From Acidobacteriota bacterium (lineage in GTDB: Bacteria > Acidobacteriota > Vicinamibacteria > Vicinamibacterales > UBA8438), in the NCBI GenBank assembly GCA_002712885.1, contig PAUN01000064.1, positions 55,452 to 89,252 of the forward strand: a DNA stretch of 33,801 nt. Reading direction: 5' to 3'. A model generated the notes under the pieces. That model saw only the letters and a program-made list of their open reading frames with translations. It did no database searches and had not been told where the DNA came from. Below are positions 8,915 through 18,162 of this stretch, one piece after another. The position numbers and the translations under genes are program-made. Each line of letters opens with the position of its first letter. Position 1 is the stretch's first letter.

Positions 8915-10477
8915 ATGGCACTCGACATGAGCGCGTCTATCCCGGTCCAGACGGGCCCCAGCGTCGGTCGATTGGCGACCGTGGCCCCGACGACTTGGAC
9001 CGGGCCTGCTTGTGCCGCGCGGCCCTTCACGCCCGCCGGCATGACCGCCGCTGCTACCGTTCTCCTGACTCTGACCATCGGTGCGTCGTCGGTTCAGGCG
9101 GCGGAGGACCATCCGCTGGTGGACGCCGTGGAACGACAGGACGGTCGCGCGGTGCGGGCTCTGCTGTCGCAGTCCGTCGACGTGAACGCGCCGCAGCCAG
9201 ACGGCGCCACGGCATTGCACTGGGCCGCCCACTGGAACGACGTCGAGACGGCCGCGCTGCTGATCGACGCGGGCGCCGAGGTCAACGCGGAGAACGAGCT
9301 GGGGGCCACGCCGTTGTCGCTGGCGGCGCTCAATGCCAGTGCTGAGATGGGGGCCGCGCTGCTGCGGGCCGGGGCCGACGCGAACACGTCGAAACCCAGT
9401 GGTGAGTCCGTACTGATGACCGCGGCCAGGACGGGCAGCGCCGATCTTGTCCGCGCATTGCTCGCGGCCGGCGCCGACCTCCAGACGACGGGACACTTTC
9501 TGCGGCAGACACCGTTGATGTGGTCAGCCTCGGAGGGGCATGCCCGTATCGCGCACCTGCTGCTAGAGGCCGGCGCGCCGGTCGACGTGCGGTCGCAGCA
9601 TGGCACGACCGCATTGCTGCTGGCTGCGCGCGCTGGTGACGTGGAGACCGCAAGGGCGTTGCTGGATGCCGGGGCGGACGTGAATGCGGCCGAGCCCTTG
9701 TTGCCCTTTGATGCCCGTATCGACGTCGAAGAGGCGCAGACGTCCGGTCGCAGTCCGCTGCTTATCGCCGCCGCCAGTCAGGTGGCCACCAGTGGCTGGG
9801 AGTATGGGCTCGAGGTGAAACCGAGCACGCACGAGACGCTCGCGATGTTCCTGCTGGCGCGGGGCGCCGACCCGAACGTGCCGGACAGTATCGGGAGGAC
9901 CGCGCTGCATGCGGCGGTCGAGACGGGCAAGGTTGGACTGGTCAAGGCGCTGCTGGCGGCTAGCGCCGATCCCAACGCCAGGTTGATCGAGGCGCCGTTC
10001 GTGTTGAAGGGCGACTTTGTGTCGTACGGGCGCTTTGTTGGCGCCACGCCGCTGTGGCTGGCGGCGGCGGCCCGGGTCCCTCAGGTCGAGATCCTGCGAG
10101 CGCTCGTAGACGCGGGCGGGGACCCGGAGTTGACCGCCGATGACGGCACCACGCCACTGATGGCGGCGGTCGGCATGGTGCAGAACGAAGCGCGTCAGGC
10201 CGACGAGAGTGAGGCCTTAGTGCTGGTGAGGTTGCTCGTCGAGCGAGACATCAACCTCGACGCCGTCGACCGACGCGGTCGAACCGCCGTTCACGGCGCG
10301 GCCCGTTTAGCCAGGAATGACTTGATTGCATTGCTGGCCGAGAATGGGGCGCAAGTGGGCATCGCCGACACCCGCGGGCAGACGCCCCTCGATGTCGGCA
10401 CCGTCTCCAGACCCCTGCATCCCGACACGGCTGCGTTGCTGCGACGTCTCGGTGGCGAGACCCCGGTTCGCCGCTAG
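8915..10477 (+). CDS. Secreted ankyrin-repeat protein (module A)
   Basis: Multiple ANK repeats ('DGATALHWAAHWNDVETAALLIDAGAEVNAENELGATPLSLAALN'); signal-like segment from MTAAATVLLTLTIGASSVQA (alternative start 9041); starts 8 nt after the DUF1552 stop. The ORF-track start at 8708 overlaps DUF1552 and is unlikely. Confidence 0.88.
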   Translation: MALDMSASIPVQTGPSVGRLATVAPTTWTGPACAARPFTPAGMTAAATVLLTLTIGASSVQAAEDHPLVDAVERQDGRAVRALLSQSVDVNAPQPDGATALHWAAHWNDVETAALLIDAGAEVNAENELGATPLSLAALNASAEMGAALLRAGADANTSKPSGESVLMTAARTGSADLVRALLAAGADLQTTGHFLRQTPLMWSASEGHARIAHLLLEAGAPVDVRSQHGTTALLLAARAGDVETARALLDAGADVNAAEPLLPFDARIDVEEAQTSGRSPLLIAAASQVATSGWEYGLEVKPSTHETLAMFLLARGADPNVPDSIGRTALHAAVETGKVGLVKALLAASADPNARLIEAPFVLKGDFVSYGRFVGATPLWLAAAARVPQVEILRALVDAGGDPELTADDGTTPLMAAVGMVQNEARQADESEALVLVRLLVERDINLDAVDRRGRTAVHGAARLARNDLIALLAENGAQVGIADTRGQTPLDVGTVSRPLHPDTAALLRRLGGETPVRR

Positions 10478-10606
10478 GTTTCCCGACGAGGCGCCCGTCT
10501 GGCGGCGTTGCTGCATCGGTCACAGCCCACCTGGCTGCTCCCTCCTTGCGCCGGACCAGAGAGACGCCTCGTCAGCCCCCCCTCGGACCGTTGCTTGCCG
10601 GTCGCG

Positions 10607-12406
10607 TCACTCAGGGAGCGCGAACACGAACAAGTTATTGCCGGTACTTGGCTGTAGTTCTGGGGTCATCCGTAAGTTGATGCCGGCTCCGGTGCCGGTG
10701 GCCACTGCGACATATTGACGACCGTTGACCGCGAACGACACGGGGTAGCCGGCCACGGGTGACCCGAGGTTGATTTCCCAGAGGATGTCACCGGTCTCCT
10801 GGTCGAAGGCCCGGAATCGTCCGTTGGCGTCGCCACCAAACAGGAGGCCACCGCCGGTGGCCACCAATGACATCGTCGCCGCCCGCTGTTCATAGAGCCA
10901 GGTCGTCGTACCAGTTTCTACTGAGATGGCGTGCACGGTGCCCAGCGCCTCGGTGCCCGGCGCCAGTTGGTGCCGCGCGGCCAAGGCGTAGATCGCCAGC
11001 GGGCGTTGTCCACCCGCCGTCAGTGCCAGCTCCCGCTCGCCGCGGACGTTCTGGGTCGAGAGCATCCGGGCGCAGGTATTGCGAAGGGGAAAATACATCG
11101 TATTCGTCAGTGGGCTGTAGGCGCCGGCCTCCCAGTCCTTACCGCCGGCCCAGGTCGGACAGGCGAGCACTTCCTGACCCAGCCCAGTGAACACCACCTC
11201 CGCGTTCTCTGTCACCGTGCCCGTCGCGCCGTCGATGTTCGTGATGACATTCTGTGGCACGGTCGGAGTGGCCCAGAGAAACTCGCCCGTCTCGCGGTCC
11301 AGGGTATAGACAATGCCAGTCTTGCCCGGGATCCCGGTCACGACCTTGCGGACCTCACCCGCGCGCAGGTTCGGGTTGATCCAACTCACAGCGCTGGCAT
11401 CCGGGGCGACCGCGGTGTCGACCAGCATCCGCTCGAACGGGTGGTCCAGGTCCCAATGGTCGTTCAGGTGCTGGTAGTACCACGTGATGTCGCCGGTGTC
11501 GACGTCCAGGGCGAGCGTCGAGTTGTGATACAGGTGCGTGTTCTCGATCCCACCAAGTAAGAACTTGGGCGCCGGTGAGGTGACCGACGTGCCCTGATAG
11601 ATCAGACGGAGCTCAGGGTCGTAGCTGGGTGGCATCCAGGTGCCGACGTGTATCCGTTGCTCGAACGGGACCCCGCCCCAGGTCTCGTCGCCCGGTTCTC
11701 CGGGGGCCGGCACAGTGCGCCGTCGCCACACTTCTTCACCCGTGCGGGCGTCGTGGGCCACGATGACACACGACTCGGGTCCTCCCGCGGGCCGGCAGCT
11801 TCGTCCAGAGATCATCTTGCCGTCGGCGATGATCGGACCGGAGCTGTGGCCGGCTGGCGTGACCCTGTAGTCGAAAATCTGGGTCTCCCACGCCACCTCG
11901 CCGGTGGTGGCGTCGAGCGCGAACGCATAGTTGTCGTCGCTGGTATTGACAATGAAATGGTCGTAGATGGCAATGTTTCGGTTGTTCCGAGCGTTACCAC
12001 CCACGTAGTCGTAGACGTCGTCCGGCAGGTCACGGAGATACTCCCACTTCAGGTCTCCCGTCACCGCGTCGATCGCCTGGATGGCATCGCTCGAGTTCGG
12101 CATGTACAACACGCCGTCGTAGGCCAGCGGCGTGCCCTCCATGCTGCCGGTGCGCAGCGCCCGCGTCCACGCCATGCGTAGTGTGCCCACATTTGCCCGT
12201 GTGATCTGGTCCAGCGGGCTGTACCCCCACCCGTCCAGCGTTCTGCGCCACATCAGCCAATCGTTGGGCGACGGGTCCGCCAGCATGGCGTCCGTCACGG
12301 GCCTGAAATCGTCGGTCGATTGGGCGTGAACCGTCAGCGGGTCGGACTGGAGGACGGCGAGACACAGAGCCACGATCGGCAGTGACGCAAGGCGGTATGC
12401 ACACAT
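10607..12406 (-). CDS. PQQ-dependent alcohol dehydrogenase-like protein
   Basis: Signal peptide MCAYRLASLPIVALCLAVLQSDPLTVHAQ; 'DWLMWRRTLDGWGYSPLDQITRANVGTLRMAWTRAL'; 'DVDTGDITWYYQHLNDHWDLDHPFERMLVD'; propeller blades 'DxxTGxxLW'. Confidence 0.92.
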   Translation of the reverse strand: MCAYRLASLPIVALCLAVLQSDPLTVHAQSTDDFRPVTDAMLADPSPNDWLMWRRTLDGWGYSPLDQITRANVGTLRMAWTRALRTGSMEGTPLAYDGVLYMPNSSDAIQAIDAVTGDLKWEYLRDLPDDVYDYVGGNARNNRNIAIYDHFIVNTSDDNYAFALDATTGEVAWETQIFDYRVTPAGHSSGPIIADGKMISGRSCRPAGGPESCVIVAHDARTGEEVWRRRTVPAPGEPGDETWGGVPFEQRIHVGTWMPPSYDPELRLIYQGTSVTSPAPKFLLGGIENTHLYHNSTLALDVDTGDITWYYQHLNDHWDLDHPFERMLVDTAVAPDASAVSWINPNLRAGEVRKVVTGIPGKTGIVYTLDRETGEFLWATPTVPQNVITNIDGATGTVTENAEVVFTGLGQEVLACPTWAGGKDWEAGAYSPLTNTMYFPLRNTCARMLSTQNVRGERELALTAGGQRPLAIYALAARHQLAPGTEALGTVHAISVETGTTTWLYEQRAATMSLVATGGGLLFGGDANGRFRAFDQETGDILWEINLGSPVAGYPVSFAVNGRQYVAVATGTGAGINLRMTPELQPSTGNNLFVFALPE

Positions 12407-12470
12407 TTCAAGACCTCATGGGAGAGACCGGGGACCTGGCCCCAGGCTGCCGCTGTCAGGTGCTAGCCGA

Positions 12471-13328
12471 TCATCGGGGTAGCATCGGCGTCCACTCGTT
12501 TGCGCGACGTTCGGCTTCCGCGATTTGGCGCGCGTTCAGTCGCTGGGCGACGCCTTCTCGATCGATCAGCAGGAACTCGCGGTCCTCGCCGCCGGCGTAT
12601 CGCGTGGCCAGGTCCAACCACATGTAGGCCGACACATCGTCCTGAGCCACACCACGGCCGGCCGCATACATCCCCCCAACCTCGGTCATCGCCGCGACGT
12701 CACCAAGATCAGCAGCCCACAGGAACCATCGAAACGCCTGTTCGAGCGTTTTGGGGACTCCGGTGCCGTCACGGTATTTGAGCGCGAGGCTGATGGCGGC
12801 CGGGAGGTGGCCCTGTTCGGCGGACAGCCTAAACCAGTGGATGGACTCGGCGTGATCGACCGGTAGGTCACGGTCCGTTCGAAACGGCTCCGGCGCACCC
12901 TGGTAGATGTGTCCGAGATGGTTCTGCGCCAGGGCGTTCCCCTGCTCGGCCGCCATCCGAAACCACCGCTCAGCTTCGACTGGGTCCTGCGGAACGCCTT
13001 CCCCGACAAGGTAGAAGACCCCGAGAGACAGTTGGGCCGCCTCATGCCCCTGTGCTGCGGCCAGACGCAGCCATCGGGTCGCCTCAACCGTGTTTCGCGT
13101 GAGCGGACCATCGGCATCGGCATACATGCCGGCGAGTGCGAACTGCGCCGTCGCGTCTCCCTGCGCCGCCCGGGCTTCAAGCGTTGATTGTGCGGTCACA
13201 TTCCCCTGGTCGGCCTGGACGCGTAGCTGTTCGGCCGTCTGCTGCGCCGGAACCGGCGGTCCGGTCAACAGCACGCCGACGCTGACCAGCACGGCGGCGA
13301 CGGCTCGGCGGGTGGCGTGTGCGCTCAT
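12471..13328 (-). CDS. Secreted SEL1-like repeat protein
   Basis: Signal peptide; repeated 'AxxWxRxAAxQGxxxAQxxLGxxYxxGxGVPQD' units. Confidence 0.92.
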   Translation of the reverse strand: MSAHATRRAVAAVLVSVGVLLTGPPVPAQQTAEQLRVQADQGNVTAQSTLEARAAQGDATAQFALAGMYADADGPLTRNTVEATRWLRLAAAQGHEAAQLSLGVFYLVGEGVPQDPVEAERWFRMAAEQGNALAQNHLGHIYQGAPEPFRTDRDLPVDHAESIHWFRLSAEQGHLPAAISLALKYRDGTGVPKTLEQAFRWFLWAADLGDVAAMTEVGGMYAAGRGVAQDDVSAYMWLDLATRYAGGEDREFLLIDREGVAQRLNARQIAEAERRANEWTPMLPR

Positions 13329-13385
13329 TCGCCCCGATCATACCCGCGAGACCGGTTGGTGACGCGTGGCTTCGTCGCGAGTCGG

Positions 13386-13391
13386 TATACT
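13386..13391 (+). promoter_or_regulatory. Candidate -10 element TATACT upstream of the MBL-fold gene
   Basis: TATACT in a divergent intergenic region, followed by AGGAGG Shine-Dalgarno five nt before ATG 13426; no clear -35. Confidence 0.35.
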
Positions 13392-13425
13392 GCTCACGCG
13401 GTCACCCGGATGACAGGAGGCACAG

Positions 13426-14349
13426 ATGAAGCGCGTGGTTTGTCTTGGGACACTGACTCTCGCGGGCGTGTTCGCGATGGCGTCCGCCAATGAAGCACGT
13501 CAGGCGCGGGCATCGCTCTTTCTGCAAGAAGTGGCGGACAACCTGTACATGCTGGGCAACGACCCGTCCGGAGAGGGGATGAGGGGGGGCGGGAACACCG
13601 CCATCTTCGTCGGCTCGGCCGGAGTGACCCTGGTTGACACGAAGATTCTCGGTTATGGGCAGGACATCCTCGCCCAGGTGGGAGAACTCACCGACAAGCC
13701 GATTGTGCGGATCATCAACACCCATACCCACTACGACCACAGCGGCGGCAACGTGGAGTTCGCCGACACGGTCGACTTCGTGGTGCATGCGAACACGCTG
13801 ACTCAGATGTCCCGTGCGACCTGTGCACCGGTCACCAACTGCGACGCGTTCAAGGGTGAGAACGCGAAATATCTCCCGAAAACGAGCTACGCCGACCGGA
13901 CGTCGCTGGGGAGTGGCGCGGATCAGATTGATCTCTACTACTTTGGCCGAGGGCACACCGACGGTGACACGTTTGTCGTGTTTCGCGAGGCCCGCACGGT
14001 GCACACGGGCGACATGTTTGCCCGCAAGGGGCTGCCGTTTCTAGATGTTCCGAACGGCAACGGGAGCGCGCTCGAGTTCGGCGAGACGTTGAAGAAGGCG
14101 GTTGCTGGTATTCCGAATGTGGACACCGTCATCCCCGGCCACAACGACTTGCCACTCGTCTGGAATGACCTCGTCAACTACAGCGGGTTCTACAACGACA
14201 TCGTGGAGAAGGCCCAGGCGGGACAGGCCGCGGGTCGTTCCGTCGACCAGTTCGTGGGTTCGTACACGGTACCCAGCCAATACAGTGACTTTGCGGCGGA
14301 ACCGGGCCGGCTGCAGGCGACCGCGCAGTACATCTTCGACGGACAGTAA
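13426..14349 (+). CDS. MBL-fold metallo-hydrolase, secreted
   Basis: Signal peptide MKRVVCLGTLTLAGVFAMASA; canonical HxHxDH 'INTHTHYDHSGG', 'GRGHTDGDTFVVF', 'VIPGHND'; strong AGGAGG RBS. Confidence 0.92.
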   Translation: MKRVVCLGTLTLAGVFAMASANEARQARASLFLQEVADNLYMLGNDPSGEGMRGGGNTAIFVGSAGVTLVDTKILGYGQDILAQVGELTDKPIVRIINTHTHYDHSGGNVEFADTVDFVVHANTLTQMSRATCAPVTNCDAFKGENAKYLPKTSYADRTSLGSGADQIDLYYFGRGHTDGDTFVVFREARTVHTGDMFARKGLPFLDVPNGNGSALEFGETLKKAVAGIPNVDTVIPGHNDLPLVWNDLVNYSGFYNDIVEKAQAGQAAGRSVDQFVGSYTVPSQYSDFAAEPGRLQATAQYIFDGQ

Positions 14350-14353
14350 GCAG

Positions 14354-15271
14354 GTGACCGCGGTGTCTAGAGTGGAGACCGACGACGCGGCCGAGTCGCT
14401 CGCCAAAGAGCTACAGAACTTCCAGGAGATCGCCCATCAGCTCCTCCCGGAGCCCGGTGACGTGCCGAAGTTACGGGGCGTCGACGTGTGGGGCGGCACG
14501 CGTCCGCTCACCGGCGCCGTGGGCGGCGATCACATCATCTACGTCGACTTCAAACAGCGTTACGACCTGGACGCCCGGATCGTGCGAGCGGAAGCCAAGG
14601 GGCAGACGAGGGTGGTGGACGGGTTGAGACGGTGTCAGCGCCGGGCCGGTATCGCGGTGCTCGATGTGTCGGGGCATCAGATGACCGACGCGTTGCTCGC
14701 GGCGATGATGCATCAGGCGTTCTTGCTCGGAGCGCTGTACGAACTGGATCGCTACGGACAGATCACTACGCGGTTGTTCGAGAACCTGAACACGCGGCTC
14801 TATCGTTCATCCGGGGCGCACAAGTTCGTCGCGCTGCTCTACGGGGAAGTGTCGGAGGACGGGACGTTTCGATTCCTGGCCGCCGGTCAGCCGTTCCCAC
14901 GTGTGTTCTCCTATCGCGAGAACCGGTTCGTGACGGTCGAGGCCGACCGTCGACTGTCGGCGCCGCCGATCGGCATCCAGCCGTCACTGAACGTCATTGA
15001 CCGCGCCACCAATGAGAGCCCGTTCGGGTTCAAGGAACAATACGAAGTGAACGAGTGGGCGCTGCTCGGCACCGGCGACATCCTGCTGCTGTATACGGAC
15101 GGTCTGTCCGAGCACGGTGACGACCGATACTTCCCGGATCATGTCGAAGCCCTCGTCCGCGATGTGAAAGACCGCACGGCGCGGGAGATCTACGACGCCA
15201 TTCAGTCAGACCTGCTCGTGTTTAGTCCGCCCGCCGACGACATCACTCTCGTGGTGGTGAAGCGCCGCTGA
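14354..15271 (+). CDS. PP2C/SpoIIE-type serine phosphatase domain protein
   Basis: 'LTGAVGGDHIIYVDF', 'AGIAVLDVSGHQMTDALLAAMMHQAF', 'FRFLAAGQPFPRVFSY', 'LLGTGDILLLYTDGLSEH', 'PADDITLVVVKRR'. GTG start at 14354, 5 nt after the MBL stop; the ORF-track start at 14102 overlaps the MBL gene out of frame. Confidence 0.88.
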   Translation: MTAVSRVETDDAAESLAKELQNFQEIAHQLLPEPGDVPKLRGVDVWGGTRPLTGAVGGDHIIYVDFKQRYDLDARIVRAEAKGQTRVVDGLRRCQRRAGIAVLDVSGHQMTDALLAAMMHQAFLLGALYELDRYGQITTRLFENLNTRLYRSSGAHKFVALLYGEVSEDGTFRFLAAGQPFPRVFSYRENRFVTVEADRRLSAPPIGIQPSLNVIDRATNESPFGFKEQYEVNEWALLGTGDILLLYTDGLSEHGDDRYFPDHVEALVRDVKDRTAREIYDAIQSDLLVFSPPADDITLVVVKRR

Positions 15272-15426
15272 CGTGGGACACGACCCGGGCGTTAAGGTCG
15301 AGATCGGCGCAATTACGGCGGAGTTGGGGATGTCGGTCGTAGGGAGCGGGACTGGGAAGCTGCTATGTTGTTCGCAGGTCTGACTCCGCCAATCCCTTCT
15401 CGTTTATCTTCTTGTCTGAAACAGTG

Positions 15427-16488
15427 ATGAGCATGCAGATAAAAGCCGTTCGTTGTCATCGTTACTCGGGCCTCGATGCAGATGGAAAACCGGTTCCGAT
15501 CCCGGGGCCGCTTCGGGAGGTACTCGCGCTGGATGAGATTCCAGCGCCAGTGTGTGCAGACGGACAGGTTCTGGTCCGCACCCACTATGCCGGCGTGCAA
15601 TACCCCGACGCGCTGCAGGCGCAGGGCCTCTACCAGCACAAGCCGAGCCTGCCCTACGTGCCCGGTATGGACGTGGCTGGCGTCGTCGAGCAGACGGGTG
15701 CCGGTATCGACCATGTGGCCGTCGGAGACCGTGTCATCGCTCAGATGAACATCGGCGGGTTGGCCGAATCCGTTGCCGTGCCGGCGTCGTGCGTGTGGAA
15801 GGCGCCTGACGGTGTCGATCTCGCGAAGTGCGCGAACCTTGGGCGGAATTTTTTCCCGGCCTACCACTCACTCAAAGTACTCGGCGACGTGCAGGCCGAT
15901 GATCTGGTGCTCGTCGATGGCGCGTCCGGTGGGGTTGGCATGGCGGCGGTCGAACTGGCCAAGGCCATGGGGGCCACGGTCATTGCGGGAGTCAGCATTG
16001 CGGAGAAGCAAGAGTTTCCCCTGGCGGCCGGGGCCGACCGTGTGCTGTGTTACGGGCGCGAGCGAGAGAGCTATCGAGCATTCAAGAAGCAGGCGCGGGC
16101 CGCGGCCGCCGAACTGGGTCACCCGGAGGGTGTTGATGTCGCCATCGACATGGTACAGGGGGGCCTGTTTGAGGCGCTCGTATCCTCCATCCGTCCGCTT
16201 GGCAAGATCTGCCTCGTCGGTTTCACGGCCGGACAGCAGCCGATCCGTCCGGGACTACTACTCATCAAGCAAGCGGTGGTGATCGGCAGCATCTGGGCTG
16301 GATGGGCGGAGGCCAACCCGGACGGTCACCAGCGCAATGTGACCGAGATTCTCGATTTCCTGGCGAATGGGGCCATTCAGCCGCGAGCCGATCGCATTGT
16401 CCCGGTCGGCCGGTTCATCGATGCATTCGAACTCTTCGAGCGGAACCAAGGTCGCGGCAACACGGTGGTCTCCTTCATGAAGGAGTAG
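15427..16488 (+). CDS. NADPH:quinone oxidoreductase-like MDR (zinc-independent) family protein
   Basis: 'VLVRTHYAGVQYPDALQAQGLYQHKPSLPYVPGMDVAGVVEQTGAGI', 'DDLVLVDGASGGVGMAAVELAKAMGATVIAG'. Confidence 0.93.
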   Translation: MSMQIKAVRCHRYSGLDADGKPVPIPGPLREVLALDEIPAPVCADGQVLVRTHYAGVQYPDALQAQGLYQHKPSLPYVPGMDVAGVVEQTGAGIDHVAVGDRVIAQMNIGGLAESVAVPASCVWKAPDGVDLAKCANLGRNFFPAYHSLKVLGDVQADDLVLVDGASGGVGMAAVELAKAMGATVIAGVSIAEKQEFPLAAGADRVLCYGRERESYRAFKKQARAAAAELGHPEGVDVAIDMVQGGLFEALVSSIRPLGKICLVGFTAGQQPIRPGLLLIKQAVVIGSIWAGWAEANPDGHQRNVTEILDFLANGAIQPRADRIVPVGRFIDAFELFERNQGRGNTVVSFMKE

Positions 16489-16669
16489 TGCGCGGGCGGT
16501 CTTGTCGGGGTGATGCCGCGCGACCACGCCATCCGCCGTCGTGGTTGGCGTTGAACCGGCGGCCGCGGCGCGTTAAGCTAGGGGCCTATTCTCAGTGTGT
16601 GTCAGGGTTCGCCGTGCGTCGGGGGGCGGTGACCGGTCCGTTGCGAAAGGGCGATTTCGAGGGATCGTG

Positions 16670-18160
16670 ATGCGTGACAACCGCGAAATAGCGTTCGGAT
16701 GTGGGCTACTCCTGCTGGCGATGGCCACCGGGGTCTCGGCGGCGCAGTCGGAGAACGCGCTGGTTGCGGCCGCCAAGGCCCAAGATCATGCTGCGGTCAC
16801 GGCTCTGGTCGCCGGGCATGAGAACGTAAATGTGTCACAGCCGGATGGTGCGACGGCGCTGCACTGGGCGAGCTACTGGGATGCGCTGGACACCGCGCTG
16901 GTGCTGCTCGACGCGGGGGCCGAGGCGAATGCGGTGAACGACTATGGCGTTACACCGCTGGCGCTGGCGTGCGATAACGGGTCGGCGGCGATGGTCACAC
17001 GTCTCTTGCAGGGAGGCGCGGATCCCAATGTCGTCCGGTCGACGGGGGAGACCCCCGTCATGACCTGCGCGAGGACCGGGAACCTGGCGGCGGTTGACGC
17101 GCTGTTGACCTACGGTGCCGAGCTAAGCGGCACCGACACCTTGTACGGCCAGACCGCCTTGATGTGGGCGGCAGGGGAAGGACATGCCGAGGTCGCGCGT
17201 CTCCTCGTGACGCGTGGCGCCGACGTGCAGGCTCGAACGAGTGGTGGGTATACGGCGCTGCTGATCGCGGCGCGGGAAGATGAGCGCGATCTGGCCGGGC
17301 TATTGCTCGACGCCGGGGCCGACGTGAACGCATCCGCGCCGGACGGCACCACGGCGCTGCTGGTGGCGACCGTGCGCGGCCACGCGGATCTAGCGATTCT
17401 GCTGCTCGAGCGAGGCGCGAATCCCAACTCCGCCGAGACGGGCTACACCGCGCTGCACTGGGCGGCTGGGTCCTGGCATACGGAACTGACCGGGTTACGA
17501 GGTATCGAGACCGGTCGCGACGATGAGTGGCGGTCCATGAATGAGGTCCGCGTCGGCAAAGTTCGGCTGGTGGAGGCGTTACTGGCGCATGGTGCTGATC
17601 CGCAGGCACGTCTTGTCAGTCCTCCGCCGCAGTTCGGGTTTGCCAGCGGGCGATTTCGCGTGAGTCTCATCGGCGCGACGCCGTTCTTATTGGCGGCGAT
17701 GGATGGGAATCTGGATGTGATGCGAGCATTGGCCGCGGCCGGCGCCGATCCTGCGATCGGGACGGAAGAGCAGACGACGCCGGTGATGGTGGCGGCCGGG
17801 CTCGGGCAGGTGCCGGCCGAAACGCGGGTCCAGGAGCGAGATTCTCTAGCCGCGGTTCGACTGGCGCTGGAACTAGGGGCTGACGTCAACGACGTGAATC
17901 AGATTGGACGCACGGCGCTGCATGGCGCCGCGCACATTCGATCGGATGCCATCGTTCAGTTGCTCGTCGAGCACGGCGCACGGATCAACGCCGCCGATGT
18001 GCGAGGGATCACACCGCTGATGATCGCGGAGGGTGGAGGACACATTCTGCTCCCTGGCCTTGGCGGAGGCACCACGGCGGATTTGCTCCGGGCCCTGGGC
18101 GGCAACGAAACGGCGCCGCCGAACTCTACGGAACTCTACAGCCAGGGAGCCATCAGATAA
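16670..18160 (+). CDS. Secreted ankyrin-repeat protein (module B)
   Basis: MRDNREIAFGCGLLLLAMATGVSAAQ signal; many ANK repeats; same inter-repeat organisation as 8915-10477. Stop TAA is 2 nt before the next GTG. Confidence 0.9.
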   Translation: MRDNREIAFGCGLLLLAMATGVSAAQSENALVAAAKAQDHAAVTALVAGHENVNVSQPDGATALHWASYWDALDTALVLLDAGAEANAVNDYGVTPLALACDNGSAAMVTRLLQGGADPNVVRSTGETPVMTCARTGNLAAVDALLTYGAELSGTDTLYGQTALMWAAGEGHAEVARLLVTRGADVQARTSGGYTALLIAAREDERDLAGLLLDAGADVNASAPDGTTALLVATVRGHADLAILLLERGANPNSAETGYTALHWAAGSWHTELTGLRGIETGRDDEWRSMNEVRVGKVRLVEALLAHGADPQARLVSPPPQFGFASGRFRVSLIGATPFLLAAMDGNLDVMRALAAAGADPAIGTEEQTTPVMVAAGLGQVPAETRVQERDSLAAVRLALELGADVNDVNQIGRTALHGAAHIRSDAIVQLLVEHGARINAADVRGITPLMIAEGGGHILLPGLGGGTTADLLRALGGNETAPPNSTELYSQGAIR

Positions 18161-18162
18161 CC

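Noticed and set aside
8582-9496. 304-aa minus-strand ORF
   Set aside because: Antisense to DUF1552 and ankyrin genes; low-complexity Arg/Gly-rich translation with no recognisable motif.
9094-10477. Tandem DNA repeats in the ankyrin gene
   Set aside because: Periodicity comes from ANK protein repeats; nucleotide identity between units is low. Not a CRISPR or VNTR.
10485-10573. 9-bp inverted repeat GACGAGGCG/CGCCTCGTC between convergent genes
   Set aside because: 71-nt loop makes it a poor terminator, and a 9-bp match is not compelling in GC-rich DNA.
15318-15389. 8-bp inverted repeat GGCGGAGT/ACTCCGCC upstream of the quinone oxidoreductase gene
   Set aside because: 56-nt spacing and no supporting regulatory context.
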